The position numbers and the translations under genes are program-made. The notes beneath the pieces are model-generated. The model ran no database searches. It saw nothing but the letters and a program-made list of their open reading frames with translations, and was not told the DNA's origin. DNA of 11,313 bases, taken from positions 1-11,313 of the forward strand of contig NZ_CAKVMR010000068.1 in assembly GCF_934772795.1 (NCBI RefSeq), given 5' to 3'. The DNA is from an uncultured Holdemanella sp. (GTDB taxonomy: Bacteria; Bacillota_I; Bacilli_A; Erysipelotrichales; Erysipelotrichaceae). This document shows positions 1 to 5,783 of the stretch, piece by piece (the stretch's first letter is position 1; each line of letters starts with the position of its first letter).

Positions 1-31
1 TTAACATCGACCTGCGGGCAGAATTTGCTAA

Positions 32-67
32 ATGCACGGCTTAGTTTCTATATGCACGTTATAGTTT
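32..67. repeat. Imperfect 16-base direct repeat near left edge, possible mobile-element end
   Basis: Two copies starting ATGCACG and ending TAGTTT lie at 32-47 and 52-67, a 20-base period, with three mismatches between them. The block ends just before a GACGACA at 71-77. Repeated short motifs next to a terminus are known from several insertion-sequence families such as IS21, and the following base run ends in CA as many element tips do. No transposase is visible in the window, so the mobile-element reading is inference only. Confidence 0.4.
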
Positions 68-81
68 AACGACGACATTTG

Positions 82-110
82 AATTAGGATAGTTTTATCC
101 TAATTTTTTT
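82..110 (+). terminator. Rho-independent terminator upstream of the GntR operon
   Basis: A perfect 10-base stem (82-91 with 96-105) closes a GTTT tetraloop and runs into a T tract ending at 110. It would stop rightward transcription arriving from outside the window and insulate the operon that begins at 161. In the leftward direction there is no T tract, so it is one-way. Confidence 0.85.
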
Positions 111-111
111 A

Positions 112-140
112 TTTACAAACAGTTTATACTGTTATATAGT
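112..140 (+). promoter_or_regulatory. Sigma-A-type promoter of the GntR-ABC operon
   Basis: A -35 box TTTACA (112-117) and a -10 box TATAGT (135-140) are 17 bases apart, each one mismatch from consensus. Transcription would start near 147, leaving a very short leader before the ATG at 161. A second -10-like TATACT at 125-130 lacks a good -35 partner. Confidence 0.65.
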
Positions 141-150
141 GTTATATAGG
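131..150 (+). promoter_or_regulatory. Candidate GntR/YtrA operator: tandem GTTATATAG repeat
   Basis: GTTATATAG occurs twice in tandem (131-139 and 141-149). The same bases also form an inverted repeat, TATATA-GTGT-TATATA (133-148). The site covers the -10 box and the likely start point, where a bound dimer would block the promoter. YtrA-type regulators usually repress their own operon. That this is the site here is inference from its position. Confidence 0.5.
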
Positions 151-160
151 AAGTGATACA

Positions 161-529
161 ATGATTATAATTAATAATAGTTCAATGATTCCTATTTATG
201 AACAGATTGTGAATCAAGTGAAACAAAATATTGTGGATGGTAAGTTAAAAGAAGGAGGTGTTTTACCGAGTGTTCGTAGCTTGTCGAAAGAATTGAAAAT
301 ATCGGCATTAACTGTCAAAAAGGCGTATGACATTTTAGAAGCGGATGGCTTTTGTAGAACAGTTCAAGGTAAGGGTTCGTTTGTGTTGGGGATAAATCCT
401 GGTTTAGTGCATGAGCAGCGTGTAGTTGAAATTCAAAAGGAATTTGAGAAGGTACTTGATAAGGCAAAATCTTATGATTTGTCAAAGGATGAAATTAGAG
501 ATTTATTTAATATCTTGATGGAGGAATAA
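161..529 (+). CDS. GntR-family (YtrA subfamily) transcriptional regulator
   Basis: A 122-residue DNA-binding repressor. The winged helix-turn-helix spans about residues 8-76, with the GntR core LPSVRSLSKEL at 35-45, the recognition helix around 46-60 and a wing ending in QGKGSF. Only about 45 helical residues follow, which is the hallmark of the short YtrA subfamily: no ligand-binding domain, just a dimerisation tail. The start has an AGGAAG ribosome site 7 bases upstream. It is the first gene of an operon with an ABC ATPase (4 bases downstream) and an ABC-2 permease. Regulators of this type (YtrA in Bacillus subtilis, PmtR in Staphylococcus aureus) repress such exporters until a membrane-active peptide or antibiotic is present. 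The inducer here is unknown. Confidence 0.9.
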   Translation: MIIINNSSMIPIYEQIVNQVKQNIVDGKLKEGGVLPSVRSLSKELKISALTVKKAYDILEADGFCRTVQGKGSFVLGINPGLVHEQRVVEIQKEFEKVLDKAKSYDLSKDEIRDLFNILMEE

Positions 530-533
530 TAAT

Positions 534-1313
534 ATGCGATTTTTAAAGACATATGACAATTTTAAATTGGATTGTAAACTTGAATTAAAGCCAGGAACAA
601 TTACGGCTTTGATTGGGCGCAATGGTTCGGGTAAAACAACATTGTTTAAATTGTATCTTGGTTTAATTGAAGATGATGATAAACATACAAATTTAGTGAA
701 TAAAGAAGAAATTGGAGTTGTATGGAATGATTCGAGTTTTAGTTTGTTTTTAAATGTTCTTGAAATTAAAAAGATATTGAAGTGTTCCTATAAACATTTT
801 GATTGTGATTATTTTGATTCTATGGTAAAAAATTTCGAATTGGATATAAAGAAACCATTAAAAGAATATTCTACGGGTATGCTTTCAAAATTAAAGATCA
901 TTATTGCGACAAGTCTTCATGCGAAAGTTTTATTGTTGGATGAACCAACGAGTGGTTTAGATGTGATTGCACGAAATGAAGTATTAGATTTGTTGCGTGA
1001 TTATATGGAAAAATATGAAGAGACTTCTATATTGATTAGTTCACATATCTCAAGTGATTTGGAGGGGTTGTGCGATGAATTTTATTTTATTGAAAAAGGA
1101 AAAATCATTCTATGTGAACAGGATCTAGAGTCATATGCACTATTAAAGGGTGTAGATGAAACCGTGGATTTAAGCTATGCATTAAAAAAGATAGGTTCAA
1201 CATATCTTACAAATGAGCGTTCTTTCTATGTAGAAAACTATCCAGGCTTAATTATTGAAAAAGCACATATTGATGATTTGATGGAATATATGATCAAGGG
1301 AGAAAATGTATGA
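534..1313 (+). CDS. ABC transporter ATP-binding protein (YtrB/Pmt-like)
   Basis: A 259-residue cytoplasmic ATPase that would power export by the adjacent permease. Walker A is GRNGSGKT (28-35), Walker B is LLLDEP (133-138, with D136 and E137) and the switch His is H171. The signature reads YSTGM (112-116) instead of LSGGQ, and the Q-loop position reads VWND (63-66) with no Gln. Both departures are usual in ATPases that partner small ABC-2 permeases under YtrA control. The C-terminal ~60 residues form an accessory domain. A GGAGG site at 520-524 precedes the start by 9 bases. The stop overlaps the next start as ATGA (1310-1313), so the two are translationally coupled. The substrate is unknown; peptide or lipid-active compounds fit the family. 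Confidence 0.88.
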   Translation: MRFLKTYDNFKLDCKLELKPGTITALIGRNGSGKTTLFKLYLGLIEDDDKHTNLVNKEEIGVVWNDSSFSLFLNVLEIKKILKCSYKHFDCDYFDSMVKNFELDIKKPLKEYSTGMLSKLKIIIATSLHAKVLLLDEPTSGLDVIARNEVLDLLRDYMEKYEETSILISSHISSDLEGLCDEFYFIEKGKIILCEQDLESYALLKGVDETVDLSYALKKIGSTYLTNERSFYVENYPGLIIEKAHIDDLMEYMIKGENV

Positions 1314-1924
1314 AGGGTTTATTGATTAAAGATTTTCTATTAATGAAAAATTATAAAAAGATTGCGATGTTTATGTTGACTATAGGAATATTTGTAGGGA
1401 TGAATGATATTAGCTTTGCCTCAGGCTATATTTTAGTTTTTGTATCCATTCTTTCAATGTCAACGATTACATATGATGAAGCGAATCACGGATTAAATAC
1501 ATTGTTTACTTTACCCATCACAAGATCGGATTATGTAAAAGAAAAGTATTTATTTTCGTTGATTATTACGGGAATTGGTTTTGTGTTAGTCGCAATATTA
1601 AATTGTTTCAGTAAGAGTGGTTTTGTGGAAATAGTTACAATTTTATCAACTTCATTACTCTTATTATCTATATCCTTGCCATTTCAATTAAAAGAAGGAA
1701 ATGAAAAAGGAAGAATTGTATTATTTGTGGTTGTGTTTGGATTTATATTCTTATTTGTATTCTTAAATCAATTCATTCCTAAATTCTTTGAATCTATAGA
1801 AGCCGTATTGAATACAATGAATCCTACAATGTTTAGTGTAGGTTTATTATTAACAAGTTTTGTTCTATATTTTATTTCCATGATGATTTCAATTCGTGTA
1901 TACAATAAGCGTGTTCTTGATTAA
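1310..1924 (+). CDS. ABC-2 type transporter permease (ABC2_membrane_5-like)
   Basis: A 204-residue integral membrane protein with about six predicted helices, near residues 17-33, 37-54, 80-98, 106-126, 135-153 and 176-196. The loop NTLFTLPITRSDYVKEKY (63-80) matches the conserved cytoplasmic segment of the small ABC-2 permeases, where a 'LP.sR..yV..K' motif follows the second helix. It is the membrane half of the exporter whose ATPase lies upstream, and its start overlaps that gene's stop; GGGAG at 1298-1302 is the ribosome site. Two permease copies with two ATPases would make the working transporter, as only one permease gene is present. Its stop overlaps the stop of the convergent TetR gene by 4 bases, with no terminator visible between them. 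Confidence 0.85.
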   Translation: MKGLLIKDFLLMKNYKKIAMFMLTIGIFVGMNDISFASGYILVFVSILSMSTITYDEANHGLNTLFTLPITRSDYVKEKYLFSLIITGIGFVLVAILNCFSKSGFVEIVTILSTSLLLLSISLPFQLKEGNEKGRIVLFVVVFGFIFLFVFLNQFIPKFFESIEAVLNTMNPTMFSVGLLLTSFVLYFISMMISIRVYNKRVLD

Positions 1925-2430
1925 TTCACCAGTTTATCTACAATGTGATTGATGATATCGGCAATTTCTTCACAAGATTCAATGCATCCTGCATCAATCC
2001 ATTGTTGGATGGTTGCCAAAGATCCAAAAAGGATGTAATTTTTGATGTATGGATCATTTTTTGAGACTTGTTCAAGCTGATTGTTGATGGAATCTAAGGC
2101 TAGAACTTGTTTAGGAAATTCATTGTCGACATTACATGCGAAGAAAAGTTCAATGGTTTCTTTGTTGGTTTTTAAAAATTGAAGTAATTGGGTAAAAGAA
2201 GTTTCTTTTGGTTGATCATTTAATTGTTCATTGATCAATTGAATGACTTCATATTCCATTTCTTTAATGACATCATATTGACTGCCATAATACTTATAGA
2301 AGGTTGAACGATTGATATCGGCCTTTTCACATAAGCTAGAAATGGTAATCTTATTGATGTCTTTTTCTTTTAGACATTCAAATAAGGCTTCATAGATTAA
2401 TCTTTTTGTCATTTGTATTTTTCTGTTCAT
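1921..2430 (-). CDS. TetR/AcrR-family transcriptional regulator
   Basis: A 169-residue helical repressor. The N-terminal helix-turn-helix is clear at about residues 28-51: ITISSLCEKADINRSTFYKYY is the TetR signature, ending in the FYKYY of helices 3-4. The rest (55-169) is the ligand and dimerisation domain, with a tail (FGSLATIQQWIDAG, 135-148) that resembles the C-terminal domain of Firmicutes TetR regulators of the DhaS-like type. The ATG at 2430 is chosen because AGGTG sits 7 bases upstream; a TTG at 2487 in frame lies inside the promoter region and is unlikely. It is divergent from the MacB-like transporter gene at 2529 and shares a ~100-base regulatory region with it, so that transporter is its probable target. 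The inducer is unknown. Confidence 0.88.
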   Translation of the reverse strand: MNRKIQMTKRLIYEALFECLKEKDINKITISSLCEKADINRSTFYKYYGSQYDVIKEMEYEVIQLINEQLNDQPKETSFTQLLQFLKTNKETIELFFACNVDNEFPKQVLALDSINNQLEQVSKNDPYIKNYILFGSLATIQQWIDAGCIESCEEIADIINHIVDKLVN

Positions 2431-2458
2431 AATCAACACCTGTTGTTTTCGTAACAAT

Positions 2459-2487
2459 ATGTTAAAATTAGTCGATTGAAAAATCAA
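2459..2487 (-). promoter_or_regulatory. Promoter of the TetR gene (leftward)
   Basis: Read leftward, TTGATT (2487-2482) and TAACAT (2464-2459) are spaced by 17 bases. The start point would be near 2452, giving a short leader before the ATG at 2430. The -35 box overlaps that of the rightward promoter, so the two promoters compete for polymerase. Confidence 0.5.
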
Positions 2488-2514
2488 TAGATAATTTTCT
2501 ATAATTAAGAAAAT
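2475..2514. promoter_or_regulatory. Two inverted repeats, candidate TetR operators
   Basis: ATTGA-AAAA-TCAAT (2475-2488) covers both -35 boxes. ATTTTCT-7 bases-AGAAAAT (2494-2514) is centred on the rightward -10 box. Either palindrome has the spacing expected for a TetR dimer, and binding would shut off the transporter; the first would also block the repressor's own promoter. Which one is the true operator cannot be told from one sequence. Confidence 0.5.
2476..2505 (+). promoter_or_regulatory. Promoter of the MacB-like ABC transporter
   Basis: TTGAAA (2476-2481) and a perfect TATAAT (2500-2505) are 18 bases apart. The start point falls near 2512, and GGAGGG (2517-2522) follows as the ribosome site 6 bases before the ATG at 2529. 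Confidence 0.7.
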
Positions 2515-2528
2515 ATGGAGGGCTTTTT

Positions 2529-5096
2529 ATGCTTCAATGTAAAAATATTATAAAAGATTATGTTTCAGGAGACGAAATTGTACATGCATTAAAAGGTGTA
2601 TCACTTTCTTTTCGTGAACATGAATTTGTTTCAATACTTGGACAGAGTGGATGTGGTAAAACTACATTTCTAAATATTATTGGTGGTTTGGATCACTATA
2701 CTTCGGGTGATTTAATTATTAATGGAAAAAGCACGAAGGATTATAGTGATAAAGACTGGGATACGTATCGTAATCATCAGGTTGGCTTTGTGTTTCAATC
2801 TTATAATCTGATCATGCATCAAAGTGTTTTAAGTAATGTGGAATTGGCTTTAACTCTTACGGGAGTCAATAAGGAAGAAAGAAGAAAAAGAGCTATTGAG
2901 GCTTTAAATAAGGTGGGCTTATCGGATCAAATCCATAAAAGACCAACCCAGATGTCAGGTGGACAAATGCAACGTGTTGCGATTGCCCGTGCCATTGTCA
3001 ATAATCCAGATATTATTTTAGCGGATGAGCCAACGGGTGCTTTGGATAGTGCTACAAGTGTGCAAATCATGGAGATCTTAAAGGAAATCTCAAAAGATAA
3101 GCTTGTCATTATGGTTACACACAATCCGCAATTGGCCGATGAATATTCGAGTCGAATTATTCGTTTAAAGGATGGTACTTTAGTTTCGGATTCCAATCCT
3201 TTCAATGAATCAGAAACGAATGTGGATACAAGTGTATTAAAAAGGCCTGGCATGTCATTTAAAATGGCTTGTTCATTGAGTTTAAATAATTTAATGACCA
3301 AAAAGGCACGTACATTTTTAACATCTTTTGCCGGAAGCATTGGCATTATTGGGATTGCCTTGATTATGTCTTTATCGAATGGTATGCAGTCATATATTGA
3401 TCAAATGGAAAATGATACAATGGCAAGTTATCCCATTGAGATTCAATCTAATTTTAGTGATATGTCGACTTTAATGACAACGATGATGGGAATGAAGAAA
3501 AAGACAGAAGAACATAAGGATTCTAAGATCTATTCTCGTCCTTATGTTGAGGATGTATTAGAATCTTTATCGAGTTCAAAGAAGAATAATTTATCGGCTT
3601 TTAAATCGTATATTGAAAGTAGTAAGGGAAAGAAATTTAGAAAGACAGCCAAAGCAATCGAGTATGACTATAATTTAAATTTACAGGTCTATAATGAAAA
3701 TACCGATTCTGGTTTAGTGCAAGTATCACCCAATGGTTTGTTGGATAAATTAGGAATGTCAGATATGATGTCCCTACAATCGCAATTTATGGATTCAAGC
3801 TCAATGACCAATGATCAAGTATGGTTATCTTTACCTGAATCAAAAAAGCTTCGGGATGATGAATATCAGCTTGTCGAAGGGAAATGGCCAACTCAATATA
3901 ACGAGGTTGTCTTAGAGGTCGATGAAAATAATGAGATAACAGATTATGCACTGTATTCTTTGGGCTTGTTAGATCAGGATGAATTGGTTAAGAATTATCA
4001 AAAGATTTTAAATGGAGAGACAGATCAAATTTCAAAGACAAATCTACAGTCTTATAGTGTGGATGATATCTTAAATCTAAAATTTAGATTGGTATTAAAT
4101 AGTGATTTATACCAAAAGGTAAATGGTTTGTGGATCAATCAAAGTGAAAACGAAGCATATATGAAGGATGTTGTAGCGAATAGTCCTGAAATTAAGGTTG
4201 TTGGAATTATTAAGCCAAGTGAATCTACAGTTTCACAACCAACAATGGGTGGTGTGTATTATACAAAGGCTATGGAAGAGTATGTGACAGAAAAAACGGA
4301 GAATGCTCAAATTGTTCAAGAACAAAAGGCAAATCCAAATATCAATATTTTTACGCAGGCCGAATTTGCGTCTGGTCAAAAGATGAGCATGTCAAATCTT
4401 ACAAATGAGCAGATGATGCAGCTTTCAAGTATGTCGCAAGAAGAGTTGATGAATTATATGAATACGTATAATGAGAATATCAATGCGACATATGATTCGA
4501 ATTTAACTAAGCTTGGTGTTGTGGATTACTCAAATCCAACAAAGATTTCTTTATATGCATCAAGCTTTGATGGAAAAGAAAAGTTGGGTGATTTGATTAC
4601 TTCTTATAATAAGAAGCAGACAAAGAGTAATGTGATTACGTACAACGATTTTATTGGAACGATGTTAAGTTCTGTGACAAGTGTTGTGAATATCATTAGT
4701 TATGTATTGATTGCCTTTGTATCTGTATCTTTAATTGTATCGAGTATTATGATTGGTATTATTACTTATATTTCAGTGTTGGAGCGTACAAAAGAGATTG
4801 GTATTCTACGATCAATTGGTGCCAGTAAGAAAGACATTACGCGTGTATTTAATGCAGAAACATTTATTATTGGATTAATTAGTGGTGTATTAGGTATATT
4901 CATTACACTTGTATTAAATGTTCCAATCAGTATGGTGGTTGAAAATATGACAGGTGTTGCCCATATTGCCAAGTTACCTGTGAATGGAGCTATATTCTTG
5001 ATTTTGATTGATTTGGTATTAACCATTCTTGCAGGTTTGATTCCATCCAAGATTGCGAGTAAAAAAGATCCTGTAGAAGCATTAAGAAGTGAGTAA
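2529..5096 (+). CDS. MacB-like ABC transporter, ATPase fused to FtsX-type permease
   Basis: An 855-residue membrane protein combining both halves of a MacB/FtsX-class ABC system. The ATPase occupies residues 1-225: Walker A GQSGCGKT (38-45), Q-loop Q90, signature MSGGQ (142-146), Walker B ILADEP (163-168) and switch H198. One transmembrane helix lies near 262-284. An extracytoplasmic region of about 430 residues (290-715) follows, rich in Ser, Asn, Met and charged residues. Three helices close the protein (about 720-747, 778-798 and 820-839), with the FtsX-family loop ERTKEIGILRSIGASKKDI after the second. Such transporters use ATP hydrolysis for outward mechanical work on peptides, drugs or lipoproteins rather than classical transport through a pore. 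It is monocistronic: its own promoter, a divergent TetR gene, and a terminator overlapping its stop. The substrate is unknown. Confidence 0.9.
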   Translation: MLQCKNIIKDYVSGDEIVHALKGVSLSFREHEFVSILGQSGCGKTTFLNIIGGLDHYTSGDLIINGKSTKDYSDKDWDTYRNHQVGFVFQSYNLIMHQSVLSNVELALTLTGVNKEERRKRAIEALNKVGLSDQIHKRPTQMSGGQMQRVAIARAIVNNPDIILADEPTGALDSATSVQIMEILKEISKDKLVIMVTHNPQLADEYSSRIIRLKDGTLVSDSNPFNESETNVDTSVLKRPGMSFKMACSLSLNNLMTKKARTFLTSFAGSIGIIGIALIMSLSNGMQSYIDQMENDTMASYPIEIQSNFSDMSTLMTTMMGMKKKTEEHKDSKIYSRPYVEDVLESLSSSKKNNLSAFKSYIESSKGKKFRKTAKAIEYDYNLNLQVYNENTDSGLVQVSPNGLLDKLGMSDMMSLQSQFMDSSSMTNDQVWLSLPESKKLRDDEYQLVEGKWPTQYNEVVLEVDENNEITDYALYSLGLLDQDELVKNYQKILNGETDQISKTNLQSYSVDDILNLKFRLVLNSDLYQKVNGLWINQSENEAYMKDVVANSPEIKVVGIIKPSESTVSQPTMGGVYYTKAMEEYVTEKTENAQIVQEQKANPNINIFTQAEFASGQKMSMSNLTNEQMMQLSSMSQEELMNYMNTYNENINATYDSNLTKLGVVDYSNPTKISLYASSFDGKEKLGDLITSYNKKQTKSNVITYNDFIGTMLSSVTSVVNIISYVLIAFVSVSLIVSSIMIGIITYISVLERTKEIGILRSIGASKKDITRVFNAETFIIGLISGVLGIFITLVLNVPISMVVENMTGVAHIAKLPVNGAIFLILIDLVLTILAGLIPSKIASKKDPVEALRSE

Positions 5097-5109
5097 TCAC
5101 TTCTTTTTT
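5084..5109 (+). terminator. Terminator of the MacB-like transporter gene
   Basis: GAAGTGA (5086-5092) pairs with TCACTTC (5097-5103) around a GTAA loop, extended by two A-T pairs, and is followed by six T. The loop is the end of the coding region, so the stop codon TAA (5094-5096) lies within the hairpin. Confidence 0.85.
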
Positions 5110-5117
5110 GGTATAAT
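5109..5117 (+). promoter_or_regulatory. Extended -10 promoter of the GNAT-polymerase operon
   Basis: TGG followed by a perfect TATAAT (5112-5117) forms an extended -10 element, starting at the last T of the preceding terminator. No good -35 box is visible 16-18 bases upstream, where the terminator stem lies, which is tolerated with an extended -10. The start point would be near 5124, just before the GAGGTG ribosome site (5126-5131). Confidence 0.6.
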
Positions 5118-5136
5118 TAACTGGCGAGGTGATACC

Positions 5137-5616
5137 ATGATTCGAAAAGGAACGAAAGAAGATGCAGAAATTTTATCTAAGGTAGAGGCGACTTGTTTTC
5201 CACCGAATGAAGCAGCAACTTCAAAAGAGATTCAGGAACGATTAAATGTATATGCGAATCATTTTTTATTATTATTTGAAGATGATCGATTGATTAGTTT
5301 TATTGATGGTTTTTGTACAAACCAAAGAGATTTAACGGATGAAATGTATAGTGATGCCTCTATGCATGATGAAGATGGTGATTGGCAAATGATTTTTGGA
5401 TTAAATACGTTACCGGATTATCAAAGACAGGGAAATGCCGCTAAGATCATGAATGCGATGATTGATTTGGCTAGACAAGAAAAGCGAAAAGGCTTAGTGT
5501 TAACTTGTAAAGATAGATTGGTGCCTTACTATAGTAAGTTTGGATTTAAAAATGAGGGCGTATCCTCAAGTGTGCATGGTGGTGTAGTTTGGTATCAGAT
5601 GCGATTGGAGTTTTAA
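5137..5616 (+). CDS. GNAT-family N-acetyltransferase, arylalkylamine acetyltransferase-like
   Basis: A 159-residue cytoplasmic enzyme that would transfer acetyl from acetyl-CoA to an amine. The acetyl-CoA loop is QRQGNA (96-101) after the beta-4 strand IFGLNTLPDY (86-95). The C-terminal part YYSKFGF (131-137) is the usual GNAT beta-6/7 segment. An N-terminal CFPPNEAA (20-27) and a histidine/acid patch (MHDEDGDW, 76-83) resemble the bacterial relatives of arylalkylamine (serotonin-type) acetyltransferases; substrate assignment from this is tentative. The ATG at 5137 is chosen because GAGGTG lies 5 bases upstream; a GTG at 5089 falls inside the terminator and before the promoter. It is the first gene of an operon with a 54-residue peptide, a translesion polymerase and a YolD-like protein. 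Confidence 0.85.
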   Translation: MIRKGTKEDAEILSKVEATCFPPNEAATSKEIQERLNVYANHFLLLFEDDRLISFIDGFCTNQRDLTDEMYSDASMHDEDGDWQMIFGLNTLPDYQRQGNAAKIMNAMIDLARQEKRKGLVLTCKDRLVPYYSKFGFKNEGVSSSVHGGVVWYQMRLEF

Positions 5617-5618
5617 AG

Positions 5619-5783
5619 ATGAATATAATAAACATGGTGAAGAAATATCAGAAGAAAAAAAAGAAACAAGCTGTAAAAGAAGAAATGAAACAGATGATTC
5701 CTACATTAAGAAGTACATTGCATGAAGTGACTTCTGGATTAGATGAGTTAAATGGTCTTCTTAAAAAGATTACGCGTTCATGA
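5619..5783 (+). CDS. Small Lys-rich helical protein in the polymerase operon
   Basis: A 54-residue protein I do not recognise. Residues 8-25 are dominated by Lys with Gln and Glu (KKYQKKKKKQAVKEE), and 27-52 look like an amphipathic helix with spaced Leu, Ile and Val (IPTLRSTLHEVTSGLDELNGLL). There is no Cys, signal peptide or membrane segment. The ATG at 5619 has TTGGAG (5605-5610) 8 bases upstream and lies 2 bases after the GNAT stop; an earlier ATG at 5589 would overlap that gene more and has no better site. Its stop overlaps the start of the polymerase gene as ATGA (5780-5783), so the two are translationally coupled. A basic helical peptide made with a translesion polymerase could bind DNA or the polymerase; that is inference. 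Confidence 0.7.
   Translation: MNIINMVKKYQKKKKKQAVKEEMKQMIPTLRSTLHEVTSGLDELNGLLKKITRS

Noticed and set aside
2431..2487. Longer N-terminus for the TetR protein from a TTG at 2487
   Set aside because: It would translate the promoter and operator region, and the ATG at 2430 has a proper AGGTG site.
2927..3346. Open leftward frame antisense to the MacB-like transporter
   Set aside because: It is a mirror of the conserved ATPase and first membrane helix, with no ribosome site and no recognisable domain.
4766..5050. Open leftward frame antisense to the transporter's C-terminal membrane helices
   Set aside because: It only reflects codon use in the FtsX-type region; no start signal and no family.
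5089..5136. Longer N-terminus for the GNAT protein from a GTG at 5089
   Set aside because: It would begin in the upstream terminator and before the promoter; the GNAT fold starts at the ATG at 5137.
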